Origin: Paenibacillus physcomitrellae
GTDB lineage: Bacteria > Bacillota > Bacilli > Paenibacillales > Paenibacillaceae
DNA length: 64,000 bases
Direction of reading: 5' to 3'
Assembly: GCF_002240225.1 (NCBI RefSeq)
Contig: NZ_CP022584.1
Span: 620,001-684,000, forward strand
This document shows, piece after piece, positions 8,588 to 18,761 of this stretch (position 1 is the first letter of the stretch; each line of letters opens with the position of its first letter). The notes under the pieces are model-generated. The model had not been told where the DNA came from. It saw nothing but the letters and a program-made list of their open reading frames with translations, and searched no databases. Both the position numbers and the translations under genes were made by a program.

Positions 8588-9508
8588 TTGAAGGAAAGAG
8601 AACAGCACGACCCTACACTAAATTCAGCAAAAGTAACGCCAATTCAAGCCAACGTTTTGCCCGCATGGCGTTTTGTCCATACGGGCCGGCGTACCGGCGC
8701 CATGAATATGGCCATCGACGAAGCGATGATGATTGCCCAGCAGGAGGGACGGGTGCCGCCGACTGTAAGGTTCTACAACTGGCTTCCCGGCACGTTGACA
8801 GTGGGGTATTTCCAGAAGGCCGAGAAAGAGATCGACTTTACCGCCGTTGAACGGCATGGCGTAGGTTTTGTGCGGCGGCCTACAGGCGGACGGGCCGTCC
8901 TTCACGACCGTGAGGTGACCTATTCGCTGGTTGTGCCGGAAACGTACCCCGGCCTTCCGGCGCGGGTGGATGAAGGTTACCGGGTGCTGAGTGAAGGCCT
9001 TCTGTACGGCTTCCGGCGGCTGGGCCTGGATGCGGAGATGACAGGCGGCTACAGCCTGGCTGCCGGTGAAACGCCTCAAGCGGCCCGGCTGTCCCGCTCG
9101 GCAGCCTGTTTTGATTCGCCGTCACGATACGAGCTGACGGTTGAAGGACGCAAGATCGCCGGCAGCGCTCAAATGCGGACACGGGGAATCGTGCTGCAGC
9201 ACGGCTCAATCCCGGTTGATCCGCAGATCGATTTCCTGTTCGAGCTGCTTCATTTTTCGGAGAACCGGACGAAAGAACGCTGGAAACGGATCGTGGAGGA
9301 GAAGGCCGTAGCGATTAACGAAGTGTTAAAGCGGAAAAACGGCCGGGAAGTAACGCTTGAGGAAGCGGAAGAAGCCTTTCGCATCGGGTTTGCGGAAGCT
9401 TTTGGCGCTTCTCTTGTTGCTGAGCCGCTAACGGAATATGAGGAGGAGCTGGCGGAAGAGCTGGTTCGAACCAAATATGGAACCGAAGAATGGAACCGGT
9501 CCAGGTAA
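8588..9508 (+). CDS. lipM: octanoyltransferase LipM
   Basis: A 306-residue member of the biotin/lipoate ligase fold that transfers octanoate from acyl carrier protein to GcvH, the first step of lipoate assembly in Bacillales. The RRPTGGRAVLHD block (residues 97-108) and the catalytic Cys174 in ACFDSPSRYEL, followed by GRKIAGSAQMR, identify it as LipM rather than LplA, which lacks this Cys. It starts with TTG at 8588, supported by AAGGAGGTG at 8571-8579. It sits 18 bp behind lipA. Three 9-bp tandem repeats and a terminator follow the stop. Confidence 0.93.
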   Translation: MKEREQHDPTLNSAKVTPIQANVLPAWRFVHTGRRTGAMNMAIDEAMMIAQQEGRVPPTVRFYNWLPGTLTVGYFQKAEKEIDFTAVERHGVGFVRRPTGGRAVLHDREVTYSLVVPETYPGLPARVDEGYRVLSEGLLYGFRRLGLDAEMTGGYSLAAGETPQAARLSRSAACFDSPSRYELTVEGRKIAGSAQMRTRGIVLQHGSIPVDPQIDFLFELLHFSENRTKERWKRIVEEKAVAINEVLKRKNGREVTLEEAEEAFRIGFAEAFGASLVAEPLTEYEEELAEELVRTKYGTEEWNRSR

Positions 9509-9520
9509 AGAGGTTTTGAC

Positions 9521-9547
9521 ACATTTAAGACATTTAAGATATTTAAG
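9521..9547 (+). repeat. tandem repeat, 3 x 9 bp
   Basis: ACATTTAAG, ACATTTAAG and ATATTTAAG follow one another 12 bp after the lipM stop, ending at the foot of the terminator. Confidence 0.9.
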
Positions 9548-9591
9548 CCGTTTTCGCAGGTGAAACTTGCCTGACGAAACGGCTTTTTTTC
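9545..9591 (+). terminator. intrinsic terminator of lipA-lipM
   Basis: AAGCCGTTTTCGCAGG pairs with CCTGACGAAACGGCTT across a short loop and is followed by seven or more T residues. Confidence 0.9.
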
Positions 9592-9681
9592 ATGCCAACG
9601 TATATTATTTCTTGGCGAATGCGGCTTTCAAGCATTAAGCTCGATTTGCAAAACCTTCAGACGGCCGAAAGCATCCTTTAA

Positions 9682-9719
9682 GAAAAAAGAAACCGCCGGC
9701 AGATCAAGCGCCGGGGTTC
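9682..9719 (-). terminator. intrinsic terminator of the MFS gene
   Basis: AACCGCCGGC (9691-9700) pairs with GCCGGGGTT (9710-9718), and the A-run at 9683-9688 gives a U-tract on the minus strand just after the exporter gene. Confidence 0.8.
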
Positions 9720-9726
9720 TTTCTAA

Positions 9727-11079
9727 TCAGGCGTTCTGCCGCTGCTCCCGCCTGCGCGGCATGCGCAAGGTCAGCAGCAGAATACCCAAACCGATGACAA
9801 AACCGGAAAGGGCAACGAGATGGAAATGGGCAGTCGTAATGTGTTTAGAGAACACGATGCCCAGCAGGCTCGACGAAAAAATCGTGCCCAAATAACGGGA
9901 AGTCATAAACAAACCTGAAGCGGCTCCCGTCTCCTCCGGCCTGGTGAAGGCATACAAGGAAGTTTGCATCGCAATATTGTTAAACCCGTTGCTGATCCCA
10001 AGCATCGACAACATGGCGAAAATAAACCAAGGCCCAGACCGGTCCCCGATGAGCAGCAGAAGCAGCGTGCCCAGCAGCAGGGTTGCCGAACCGGCAAGGA
10101 GAGCGGGTCTGGAGCCCTGCTTATCGATCCATTTTCCCGTCAGGGGAGCGATGATCACTCCAAAGCCCGCAACAGCCAGCATAACTAAACCGGTCGTGCC
10201 CGAATCAAACTTCTGCACATGCTGAAGGTAAGTCGGAACCCCGAAAAAGACGGAATAAAACACAATGTTGATCAGGATGTACTGAAGGTAAACAAAACTA
10301 AGATTCAGGTTGCTGACAAAACCGGATACATCGATAAAAGGTTCCTTCCGGCGTTTCTCGTAAAAGCAGAACCATACGGTAAGTGCCAGACTGATCAGCA
10401 GGTAGCCCAGATTCACCCGTTTCTCGAGGGACAAAAGGAACAACAGCCAGCCGACAATGCTGGCGGAAAACAGCAAAACGCCCGGCCAATCGATTTTGGC
10501 TCCGGCTTCCGGCCGTTCATCGGCCGGGAATAATCTCCACGCGAGCAGAAAGGATCCGATCAGGAAAGGGAAATTAATGATGAAAATGGCCGGCCAGTCT
10601 CCAAGCTGCAGCATGAAACCGCCAATTGAAGGGCCGAATGCAGCGGAAATCGAAGTGAAAATCGACAGAATGCCAAGCGCCTGAGCCTGATTTTCGGTGA
10701 TCCGCTTTCGAATAATGCCCATGCCGGCCGGAAACAAAATCGAACTTCCAAATGCCTGAATGATCCGGAAGAGGATCAGCCAAATAAAATTGGGTGAAAA
10801 AGGGGCCAGCGCCGACGAGACGGCGATCAGCAGCAATCCGATGAGGAACAGCCTTTTCCTGCCCCAAGTATCGCTGAGTTTGCCCATAACGGGCTGACCG
10901 ACGGCACTGGCCAAATAGTAAGTCGAAATCAGCCAGGAAGAATCGGTAAAGCTGAGCCCAAACTGCTCCTGCAGCCGGGATAAGGCCACCGAAATCATGG
11001 AGGAGTTCAGGGGATTAAGCAGGGTGCCCAAGGCGACGGTTACGACAAGCCATTTCGTATAGTCGCGGGTTTTCGTCAT
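9727..11079 (-). CDS. MFS transporter, DHA2-like
   Basis: A 450-residue integral membrane exporter of the major facilitator superfamily. The first helix carries NPLNSSMISVALSRLQ, loop 2-3 has GKLSDTWGRKRLF, helix 4 has RIIQAFGSS and helix 5 has AFGPSIGGFMLQ, all typical of drug:H+ antiporters. Start at 11079 follows GAGGTGA. The gene lies 54 bp downstream of the GAF-PucR regulator on the same strand and no terminator separates them, so cotranscription is likely. That regulator faces the hydantoin operon, which makes export of a pathway intermediate or of a related compound possible but unproven. A close paralogue lies at 47609-48991. Confidence 0.88.
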   Translation of the reverse strand: MTKTRDYTKWLVVTVALGTLLNPLNSSMISVALSRLQEQFGLSFTDSSWLISTYYLASAVGQPVMGKLSDTWGRKRLFLIGLLLIAVSSALAPFSPNFIWLILFRIIQAFGSSILFPAGMGIIRKRITENQAQALGILSIFTSISAAFGPSIGGFMLQLGDWPAIFIINFPFLIGSFLLAWRLFPADERPEAGAKIDWPGVLLFSASIVGWLLFLLSLEKRVNLGYLLISLALTVWFCFYEKRRKEPFIDVSGFVSNLNLSFVYLQYILINIVFYSVFFGVPTYLQHVQKFDSGTTGLVMLAVAGFGVIIAPLTGKWIDKQGSRPALLAGSATLLLGTLLLLLIGDRSGPWFIFAMLSMLGISNGFNNIAMQTSLYAFTRPEETGAASGLFMTSRYLGTIFSSSLLGIVFSKHITTAHFHLVALSGFVIGLGILLLTLRMPRRREQRQNA

Positions 11080-11133
11080 GTACAGCTCACCTCAGATTCA
11101 TAAACAATGATATTTAAATAAATATATATGTTT

Positions 11134-13074
11134 TTAGCCGGAAAAGGAACCGATTTTCTGCCCGTCCAGCAGGCTTTGCTTGAGATCCAGCATGTCCAGC
11201 ACCTGCCAGGCGAATTGGAGATCAAAAAACACGGCATGCTGTTCAAGCCGGAGATCCAATATTTCCTCGATGCGTTTCATGCGATAGGCAAAGGTGTTGG
11301 GATGAATATCGAGCAGGCTGGCGGCTTCTTTAAACCGTTTGCCTGAGAGAATGAAAGCGTCCAGCGCTTTCAGCAGCTCGTTTCTTTTCGGGGAGGGGTA
11401 ATCCAGGAGCGGCTGCAGCAAATCCCGCACAAATTGCAGCAGATTCTCCTGCGGCTGGTTCAGTATAAATTGTACGGCCCCAAGCTCGACATAATCTTTG
11501 ATGCTGTTTTTATCTTTTCTTCTTTTGCTGTAAGCCACGCTTTGTTTCGCGTCCTCGTAAGATTGCACGAAGCCTTCGAAATTTTTGCAGACTCGTCCGA
11601 TGCCGATGGAACACTGAATACCGGGATACAGCCTGCGCAGGGCTTCATGGAGCTGTTTGGCAACGATTCGGCTCCGTTTCAGCGCCAGAGCCTGGTCCAA
11701 TTCCTTGGGCAAAGCCAAAATGATCACGTAAGCATTCAATTTATGCAGAACTAGGCTGTACCGATTGGCGCTCTGCAGCTCCGTTTCTATCGTTCTAAGC
11801 ACGTAACGGTTTACGCTTTTATCCGGGATGACCGGCAGGCTGCCGGAAGGAAATTCGATATCCGCCACCATAAACACAAAGGAATCATCCGCGCTCAGTC
11901 CCATCGACTTAGCCCGCTCCCGGAGCGTTCCCACATTTTTCTCCGAAAACAGCTCATCCAGAAATTCATCCTTTAACCGCTGCTCGGTTTCATAAACGGC
12001 TTCCCTTTTTAGCAGCTCCATGGCAAGCACCAGGCAGCATTGTTCCGCCAGTACGATATCCTGATCGCTGAGCCTGAGGTTCACCTCCGACACGGCCAGA
12101 ATGCCGAAGATTTCACTAGAGGCCACCACGGGAAATAACATGACGGAAGAGGAAGCCGTCCGATCCGGCCCGGTTTCAACCCGGCAGGACTCGCGCTTTT
12201 GAAGCACCTGCTGCAGCTCTGCCATAAAAGGCGGCGTATGAATGTCGAAATCAAAAGCATCAGGCGGATGCTCCGTAAGGACGTTCAGAAGACTGTCGAA
12301 CAGAATGATTGGATTTTCGAGGGTATCGTATACGGCCGTCCCGAATTCAGATAGGGACTTGCCGCTAAGAATCAGACGCATCAGCCGATCATGGGTCTGA
12401 TTGATCCGGTTCAGCTGCTGGTTCTGGGAATGGATGACATGGTTCAGCTCCTCGAGCTGTTCTTTTTTGCTTTTCTCCTCCTGATAGAGATGGGCATTAT
12501 CCAGGGCGACGGCCGCCAGATTGGAGAGGGCCGCGAGCAGGTTCAAATCATCGTTCGTGAAGGAACGGTGCGTGAAATTGTCGATCGTCATGACGCCGAT
12601 GCATTCTCCGCGGATCAGCAGGGGGGCGCACATCACGCTTTGGATGAGGAAGGCTTCCCCGATGGATTGTCTGACGGGTTCGAGCGACTGATCGTAAAAA
12701 ACCTTGTTGGAGGGACTCATCAAATCGGTGTTTCTCAATACTGTTTCCGAATTATGAAAAATCTGCGCCTGCCGGCTCTTCAGCGTAAGCCCGGTCATCG
12801 ACTCGCCGGGAGACAATATGACATGCTGCATCTTTTCCCATAAAAAACCTGAGCAAGCCATCGGCTTCAGCCGGTCGTTTTGTTTATCGTAAATAAATAA
12901 AACACCGGCGTCGGCGGCTTCGATGACGTTCAAAACCCGGTCCAGGATCCGGGTGAGCACATCGTCCAGCTTTAGGCTGGAAGTAAAATACTGCGCCGCT
13001 TCGATTAACAGTTCGTTTTGCGTCAAACGCCGCTGCAATTCGGAAACGGAGATGGAGGAAATCGGTTCAGACAT
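11134..13074 (-). CDS. GAF domain-containing PucR/CdaR-type regulator
   Basis: A 646-residue cytoplasmic transcription factor. Residues about 20-185 form a GAF ligand-sensing domain (LDDVLTRILDRVLNVIEAAD through NLAAVALDNAHLYQEE), followed by a coiled-coil helix with Gln/Glu/Asn heptads. The centre contains a degenerate GGDEF-like CdaR domain (about 400-525). The last 70 residues are the PucR C-terminal helix-turn-helix (RFKEAASLLDIHPNTFAYRM). PucR proteins activate purine and allantoin catabolism in Bacillus. ATG 13074 is chosen because GGGTGAT precedes it. The gene is divergent from hyuA and is probably its regulator, responding to hydantoin, carbamoyl amino acid or ureide compounds. Confidence 0.88.
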   Translation of the reverse strand: MSEPISSISVSELQRRLTQNELLIEAAQYFTSSLKLDDVLTRILDRVLNVIEAADAGVLFIYDKQNDRLKPMACSGFLWEKMQHVILSPGESMTGLTLKSRQAQIFHNSETVLRNTDLMSPSNKVFYDQSLEPVRQSIGEAFLIQSVMCAPLLIRGECIGVMTIDNFTHRSFTNDDLNLLAALSNLAAVALDNAHLYQEEKSKKEQLEELNHVIHSQNQQLNRINQTHDRLMRLILSGKSLSEFGTAVYDTLENPIILFDSLLNVLTEHPPDAFDFDIHTPPFMAELQQVLQKRESCRVETGPDRTASSSVMLFPVVASSEIFGILAVSEVNLRLSDQDIVLAEQCCLVLAMELLKREAVYETEQRLKDEFLDELFSEKNVGTLRERAKSMGLSADDSFVFMVADIEFPSGSLPVIPDKSVNRYVLRTIETELQSANRYSLVLHKLNAYVIILALPKELDQALALKRSRIVAKQLHEALRRLYPGIQCSIGIGRVCKNFEGFVQSYEDAKQSVAYSKRRKDKNSIKDYVELGAVQFILNQPQENLLQFVRDLLQPLLDYPSPKRNELLKALDAFILSGKRFKEAASLLDIHPNTFAYRMKRIEEILDLRLEQHAVFFDLQFAWQVLDMLDLKQSLLDGQKIGSFSG

Positions 13075-13225
13075 TTCGATCACCCGCTTTCTTATTAAAT
13101 AGGAGGCCAAATAGCTCGCCGTCTGTATTTCGTGTTATTTTTAATGACATCATATCATGCCGGGAATAGAAAAACAGTTCGATTTTAGTCATTCAAACGA
13201 AAAAAATCATTCATTTTCGGGAAAA

Positions 13226-13254
13226 GACCGAACTTATTTAAGCTTTTGTATAAT
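13226..13254 (+). promoter_or_regulatory. hyu operon promoter, activator-dependent type
   Basis: A perfect -10 TATAAT (13249-13254) lies 103 bp before hyuA, but the position 17 bp upstream reads GACCGA, which is no -35. This is what an activator-driven promoter looks like and fits control by the divergent PucR-type protein. An AT-rich stretch with repeated CATTCA (13179-13215) lies upstream. Confidence 0.4.
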
Positions 13255-13356
13255 ATAATTCCTTTCATAACCTGCTGACTTCTCTATGATGAAAGGTTAT
13301 CTCACATTTAGAGTTTCGGCTATAGCGAATTTCAACCGGAGAAGGAGGAATAACCG

Positions 13357-15435
13357 ATGAAACTGATTGGGATCGATGTGGGCGGGACATTCACCGACAT
13401 TATCTTCACTGACACAACCGAAGGAACTTCTTATATTCACAAGGTGCCTACCACGAAGGAGGATCCCTCCATCGGCATGGTATCCGGCGTCAAGGAAATT
13501 TGCGAGCGGCACGGAATCGAGCCGGGATCGCTGGACCATGTTTTTCATGGGACGACCATCGCGACGAACGCCATTCTGGAGCATGACGGCGCGAAGACGG
13601 GCATGATTACGACGGAAGGCTACCGGGATATTCTGCATATCGGCCGGCATCAGCGTCCGCAGAACTATTCGATCCGGCAGGAGATTCCTTGGCAGGACCG
13701 GCCGCTTGTCGAAAGACGAAACCGGATGACGGTCAGGGAACGGCTCGTACCGGTAAAGGGGCAGGCCAAGGTGGAAACTCCTCTCGATGAAGGGCAAGTC
13801 CGCCAGATTTTGCGCGATTTCAAAGAGGATGGCGTTGAATCCGTCATCGTCGGGCTGTTGTTCTCCTATTTGAATCCCGAGCACGAGGAACGGGTCGCCG
13901 AAATCATCCGTGAGGAATATCCGGAGTTCTACATCACCACTTCCTCCGGGATTTCGCCGCAGTTCCGGGAATTTGAACGATTCACGACCGCTGCGTTAAA
14001 CGGTTTTGTTGGCCCGAAAGTGCAAACCTATGTCGATCAGCTTGAACGGCGGCTGAAGGAGGCCGGAATCCACTGCGATCTGCATATTATGTCCTCCAAC
14101 GGCGGTGTAGCCACCGCAAAAACGGTCTCCGAGAAGCCGGTGCTTACGCTGCTGTCCGGTCCGGCGGCAGGCGTGCTCGGCGGCCAATGGGCAGGTAATC
14201 TGTCCGGCCGGGAAAGGCTGATTACGTTTGACGTCGGCGGCACAAGCGCGGATATCGCCATTATTACCGAGCATGGCTTCGGGGAGTCCTCCGCACGCGA
14301 TACCTGGATCGCCGGGTTCCCGGTGCAGATTCCCATGATCGACATTCATACGATCGGCGCTGGCGGAGGCAGCATCGCCCACGTTGACGGAGGCGGCGCA
14401 TTCCAGGTCGGACCGAGAAGCGCTGGCTCCTACCCGGGACCGGCCTCCTACGGACGCGGCGGGGAACAGCCAACCGTTACCGACGCGCATGTCGCGCTCG
14501 GTCATCTGGATCCCGAGAACTTCCTGGGCGGGGAAATGAAGATTTATCCGGAAAATGCAGCAAAAGCCATCAAGGACTTGGCCGGACAAATCGGCCTGTC
14601 GCCCGAGGAGACCGCTGAAGGCATCCTGACCATCGTCAACAACAATATGGCAAACGCCATCCGGGCCAAAACGGTGCAGAAGGGCTACGATCCTCGCGGC
14701 TTCAGTCTGCTGGCGCTCGGGGGAGCCGGGCCGATGCATGCGGTGGAGGTTGCCAAAATATTAGGAATTCCGGAAGTCATCATTCCGCCGCATCCGGGAA
14801 TCACGTCGGCGACCGGCCTGCTGACGACGGACTTGAAATACGACGCGACCCAAACCTTGTTCCTGCAAAGCGGAACGCTCGATTTAAGCTTGGTAAACAC
14901 AGCCGTAAGCAAGCTGGAGCTGGAGATTCGCAAACAGCTGGAAGACGCGGGCTTCTCCGGCGGAGAGGTGGCTGTGCAGGGCTTTTTCGACTGCCGGTAT
15001 ATCGGTCAGGGCTACGAACTGCGCGTGGCTTTGCCTGCCGAACCTTTAAATGCGGACAATATTGAGCAGGTATGGAATCAATTTCACCGGTTTCATGAAA
15101 GGGAGTACGGCCATGCCTTCGAAGGAAGCCCGATCGAAATCGTAAATGTCAGGCTGACCGGAACCGGGACGATGCCTAAAATCAGACGTCCTTCCATCCA
15201 GCCAAGAAATGATTTATCCGATGCGCTTGTGAAGACAGAAAAATCGGTTTTCCGGGTTCAAGGCGAGCTCCGGGATGTGGATACTCCGTTTTACCGCAGG
15301 GAGCAGCTCCCGGTGGACACCGTTTTCAACAGCCCGTGCGTTATCCTGCAGAAGGATACGACAACCATTATTCCTCCGGACTGCAAAGTGAAGCTTGAGT
15401 CATCCGGAAACATCATCATCGAAGTGGGGGTATGA
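13357..15435 (+). CDS. hyuA: hydantoinase/oxoprolinase subunit A
   Basis: A 692-residue ATP-dependent hydantoinase/oxoprolinase alpha-type subunit, which with HyuB opens cyclic imides such as N-methylhydantoin or 5-oxoproline-like lactams in the cytoplasm. The actin-like ATPase fold is marked by [13 protein letters not shown] (residues 4-16), a second [13 protein letters not shown] near 290 and the GAGGGSIA loop near 335. Length matches the family. Start at 13357 follows GAAGGAGGAATAACC. Its last codons overlap hyuB by 4 bp (ATGA at 15432), so translation is coupled. The operon continues with a permease and a carbamoylase. The true substrate among hydantoins and oxoproline analogues is not determined by sequence. 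Confidence 0.95.
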   Translation: MKLIGIDVGGTFTDIIFTDTTEGTSYIHKVPTTKEDPSIGMVSGVKEICERHGIEPGSLDHVFHGTTIATNAILEHDGAKTGMITTEGYRDILHIGRHQRPQNYSIRQEIPWQDRPLVERRNRMTVRERLVPVKGQAKVETPLDEGQVRQILRDFKEDGVESVIVGLLFSYLNPEHEERVAEIIREEYPEFYITTSSGISPQFREFERFTTAALNGFVGPKVQTYVDQLERRLKEAGIHCDLHIMSSNGGVATAKTVSEKPVLTLLSGPAAGVLGGQWAGNLSGRERLITFDVGGTSADIAIITEHGFGESSARDTWIAGFPVQIPMIDIHTIGAGGGSIAHVDGGGAFQVGPRSAGSYPGPASYGRGGEQPTVTDAHVALGHLDPENFLGGEMKIYPENAAKAIKDLAGQIGLSPEETAEGILTIVNNNMANAIRAKTVQKGYDPRGFSLLALGGAGPMHAVEVAKILGIPEVIIPPHPGITSATGLLTTDLKYDATQTLFLQSGTLDLSLVNTAVSKLELEIRKQLEDAGFSGGEVAVQGFFDCRYIGQGYELRVALPAEPLNADNIEQVWNQFHRFHEREYGHAFEGSPIEIVNVRLTGTGTMPKIRRPSIQPRNDLSDALVKTEKSVFRVQGELRDVDTPFYRREQLPVDTVFNSPCVILQKDTTTIIPPDCKVKLESSGNIIIEVGV

Positions 15436-17207
15436 ACAGGATGCAGAAAACAGATCATCGCCAGGCCATAGATCCGATCACCGCGCAGGTTTTGCGCGGG
15501 GCACTCGAAAACGTCGCCATCGAAATGGGTTACAAGCTTGCCCGCATGTCTTATTCCAGCATTATCCGCGAGTCCGAGGATTTCGGGTGCGCCCTGCTGG
15601 ATGCGGAAGGCCAGCAGCTTTGCGAGTCAACGACCAGCACGCCGCTGCAGTCCGGGCCGCTCCCGGGATATATGAGAGGCATCAAAAAGATTATGGAACA
15701 GCGGGGAGACGTATTCCGCCCGGGAGACGTCATTATGCACAACTCCCCTTATTACGGGGCTTCGCACCAGCCCGATGTCGGTTTTTTCGTGCCCGTGTTT
15801 TATCAGGACCAGCTAATCGGCTTTTCTTGTTCGACAGCGCATCATCTTGATTTGGGGGCCTTAACCCCGGGATCGTGCGGGATCGTGGATGCGGTTGACG
15901 CTTATGCCGAAGGCCTTCAGTTCAAAGCGATCAAGGTTTATGACCAGGGTGTCCGCAATGAAATGATTTGGCGCCTGCTGAAGGACAATGTCCGGGCCGC
16001 CGATATGGTGGTCGGCGATATGGAAGCCCAGATCGCGGCATGCCGGATCGGGGCCGACCGTTATTTGGACATTGTCGAGACCTACGGTCTGGACACGGTA
16101 CTCGCAGCCAGCGAGGACCTGATGGCCTATTCCGAACGGATGATGCGCAATGAGATCGCCAAGCTGCCGGACGGCATCTACCGGTCCGAAGGATATATCG
16201 ACGGCTTTCTGGACAGTCCGGATCCGGAGAAAAAGGATCTCAAGCTTTGTGTGGCCGTAACGGTAAAAGGAAATGAAATCACCGTCGACTTGACCGGCAC
16301 CTCGCCGCAGGTGTCCGACCGGCCGATTAATATGCCGCTCGAAGGGACCGTCGATATCGCCATTTATTTTACGCTTCGTTCCGTGCTTCTCGATTCGGAT
16401 CTGTTTGGGCATATTCCGCAAAACTCGGGCCTGATGAGACCGATCCAAATTATCGCCCCTAAGGGCACGCTGGTGAATCCGACGTTCCCGGCGCCGACAA
16501 TCGCCCGTTTCTGTCCCGGCAACATGGTCGCAGACACGCTGATGCATGCGCTGGCGCAAATCGTGCCGGGACAGGTGAGCGCCGGTATCGGAAACTTGAA
16601 CGTTGTAGCCTACAGTGGCCTGGAGGACGAACAATATTGGGTCTACATGGACATCATGGAAGGCAGCTACGGCGGCCGCGCCGAGAAGGACGGCATGGAT
16701 GCCGTTGACACGCTTTACGCCAATACCCGCAACAACCCGATTGAGGATATCGAATCCCATTATCCGCTGCGGGTTACCCGTTACGAGCTGCTGGACCACT
16801 CGGCGGCGGCAGGCAAATTCCGCGGGGGAATCGGCTCGGTAAGGGAAGTGACGTTTCTCGAGGACGGAGGATTTTCCGTGGAAGGGGATGGGCAGAAATA
16901 CAAACCCTGGGGTTTTGAAGGCGGAAGCGAAGGCTCGACTTGCCAGCTGATCATGCGCTCGGCGGATGGGCAGGAATCGAAATTGCCTTCGAAGATTCCG
17001 CATCACCGGGCCAAAAAAGGAGATTCCCTGACCTTGGTCGGACCGGGGGGCGGAGGTTACGGCAATCCGTATGAACGCAAACCCGAAGCGGTGCTTTCGG
17101 ATGTGCTGGATGGCTTCATCTCTGCAGACGACGCTGAACGTCATTACGGGGTCGTGGTTTCCGGAGGAAACATCGACTGGAGCGCAACCCACCGGATTCG
17201 TGCTTAA
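15432..17207 (+). CDS. hyuB: hydantoinase/oxoprolinase subunit B
   Basis: A 591-residue subunit B of the hydantoinase/oxoprolinase/acetone carboxylase family, partner of the preceding HyuA. The N-terminus ([20 protein letters not shown]) and the [17 protein letters not shown] block are typical, as is the C-terminal [16 protein letters not shown]. The Gly-Gly-x-Gly-rich segment [13 protein letters not shown] is also conserved. Its ATG overlaps the hyuA TGA. The carbon-nitrogen ring cleavage it catalyses with HyuA yields an N-carbamoyl or N-acyl amino acid, which the carbamoylase at 18762 could then process. A long antisense reading frame within it is only a shadow. Confidence 0.95.
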   Translation: MNRMQKTDHRQAIDPITAQVLRGALENVAIEMGYKLARMSYSSIIRESEDFGCALLDAEGQQLCESTTSTPLQSGPLPGYMRGIKKIMEQRGDVFRPGDVIMHNSPYYGASHQPDVGFFVPVFYQDQLIGFSCSTAHHLDLGALTPGSCGIVDAVDAYAEGLQFKAIKVYDQGVRNEMIWRLLKDNVRAADMVVGDMEAQIAACRIGADRYLDIVETYGLDTVLAASEDLMAYSERMMRNEIAKLPDGIYRSEGYIDGFLDSPDPEKKDLKLCVAVTVKGNEITVDLTGTSPQVSDRPINMPLEGTVDIAIYFTLRSVLLDSDLFGHIPQNSGLMRPIQIIAPKGTLVNPTFPAPTIARFCPGNMVADTLMHALAQIVPGQVSAGIGNLNVVAYSGLEDEQYWVYMDIMEGSYGGRAEKDGMDAVDTLYANTRNNPIEDIESHYPLRVTRYELLDHSAAAGKFRGGIGSVREVTFLEDGGFSVEGDGQKYKPWGFEGGSEGSTCQLIMRSADGQESKLPSKIPHHRAKKGDSLTLVGPGGGGYGNPYERKPEAVLSDVLDGFISADDAERHYGVVVSGGNIDWSATHRIRA

Positions 17208-17237
17208 TAAATAGAAAATATTGGAGAGGTGAATGTT

Positions 17238-18698
17238 ATGGAAACTGTATCCTCCCGGGTTAATCATCCGGATCCTTCCCTGTATAACGAAGATTTGGCT
17301 CCGGTCCCCAAGGAAAAACGGACCTGGGATTGGATCAATTACTCCACCATTTGGATGGGCATGGTGCACAATATCGTTTCCTATGAGCTGGCGGCAAGCC
17401 TGCTTGGAATGGGAATGAACGTCTGGCAGGCGTTAAGCGCCGTTATTCTCTCCAATATCGTTTTGATAGCGGCCATCTGGCTGAACAGTACGGCAGGAAC
17501 CAAATACGGCCTTCCTTTCCCGGTGCTGATCAGAGCTTCATTCGGCTATCATGGAGCCCATTTCCCCGTCATGATCAGGGCGTTCGTCGGCATTTTCTGG
17601 TTTGCTGCCCAGGCTTATGCGGGCAGCAAAGCTGTCGGCGCCATAATCAGCGTCATTTATCCCGGCTGGGATTCGCTTGGCCGGATCGCTTTCCTCGGGA
17701 TGGGGCTGCAGGACTGGATCAGTTTCGGGGTCTTCTGGCTGCTGCATGCCTGGGTCATCTCCCATGGCATGGAGCGGGTCAGACATTTCGAGATGTGGGC
17801 CGGGCCGCTGGTTATCGTGCTTGGTTTCGGACTGGTCGGCTGGGCCATCCGGGCTGCTGGAGGCGTAGGGCCGCTGTTTTCCATCCAGGGAACCTTAAGC
17901 GGCGGATCTTTCTGGAACAGCTTTTTCCTTTCGGTCACGGGTTTGATTGGCGTATTGGCTACCCTGGTGCTGAACATTCCCGATCTGACGAGATACTCGC
18001 GGAGCCAGAAAGATCAGGTGGTAGGTCAGGCGATCGGATTGCCGGTCATGATGACGGTTTTCGCCTTCATGAGCATTATGATTACGGCGGGGACGATCAT
18101 CGCATTTGGCAAACCGATCACAAACCCGGTCGATATTCTGCTTCAATTCCATCATCCTGTGGTCATCCTGCTCGGAGCTATTTCCTTATTGGTAGCGACG
18201 CTTTCCGTAAATATCGTGGCCAATGTGGTTTCCCCGGCCTACGATCTGGTTAATTTGCTGCCTAAAAAGCTGAATTTCGTTAAGGCGGGCATGCTTTCCA
18301 TCGTAATTGGTTTGTTCTTCGCTCCTTGGCTCTGGTACGACAACTCCTCGACGATTTATACCATACTCGGAGCCATCGGCGGAACTTTGGGACCTGTAGC
18401 CGGGATTATGATCACCGATTATTATTGGGTCCGCCGCCGTCATTACGATATTAGCAGCCTGTTCTCGAAGCAAGGAGATTTCAGTTATGTACGGGGATGG
18501 AATCCCCATGCTTATATCGCCATGGCAGTGGGCGTAGTTGCGGCACTGATCGGCCTGTTTGTCCCCGCGCTGTCGGTTGTGTATACGTACAACTGGTTTG
18601 TCGGCATTCTGGTCGGCGGGCTGGTCTATACGCTTCTGATGAGAGGAGAGCTGACCAAATCGGTGCCAACAGCCCGCGAAAAGGTGGACACCATCTGA
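17238..18698 (+). CDS. NCS1 family permease (hydantoin/allantoin/cytosine type)
   Basis: A 486-residue, 12-helix sodium- or proton-coupled transporter of the nucleobase:cation symporter-1 family. The N-terminal NEDLAPVPKEKRTWDWINY is the classical entry motif of Mhp1, PucI and CodB relatives, followed by IWMGMVHNI in helix 1 and the helix-3 segment FGYHGAHFPVMIRA. ATG 17238 is preferred to GTG 17229 because the GGAGAG site directly abuts the GTG. It lies 30 bp after hyuB within the hyu operon. The role is uptake of the cyclic ureide degraded by HyuAB; Mhp1, the hydantoin carrier, is the best-known precedent. Confidence 0.92.
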   Translation: METVSSRVNHPDPSLYNEDLAPVPKEKRTWDWINYSTIWMGMVHNIVSYELAASLLGMGMNVWQALSAVILSNIVLIAAIWLNSTAGTKYGLPFPVLIRASFGYHGAHFPVMIRAFVGIFWFAAQAYAGSKAVGAIISVIYPGWDSLGRIAFLGMGLQDWISFGVFWLLHAWVISHGMERVRHFEMWAGPLVIVLGFGLVGWAIRAAGGVGPLFSIQGTLSGGSFWNSFFLSVTGLIGVLATLVLNIPDLTRYSRSQKDQVVGQAIGLPVMMTVFAFMSIMITAGTIIAFGKPITNPVDILLQFHHPVVILLGAISLLVATLSVNIVANVVSPAYDLVNLLPKKLNFVKAGMLSIVIGLFFAPWLWYDNSSTIYTILGAIGGTLGPVAGIMITDYYWVRRRHYDISSLFSKQGDFSYVRGWNPHAYIAMAVGVVAALIGLFVPALSVVYTYNWFVGILVGGLVYTLLMRGELTKSVPTAREKVDTI

Positions 18699-18761
18699 TT
18701 TCTTGCCGGGCTTGACGGTGATGAATGCCTAAAACAACAGAAGACAGAGGAGAACTTGACA

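Noticed and set aside
15861-17369. 502-codon open frame on the minus strand opposite hyuB
   Set aside because: It lies entirely opposite a strongly supported hyuB gene, has no ribosome site, and its sequence is His/Arg/Gly-rich in the manner of a codon shadow.
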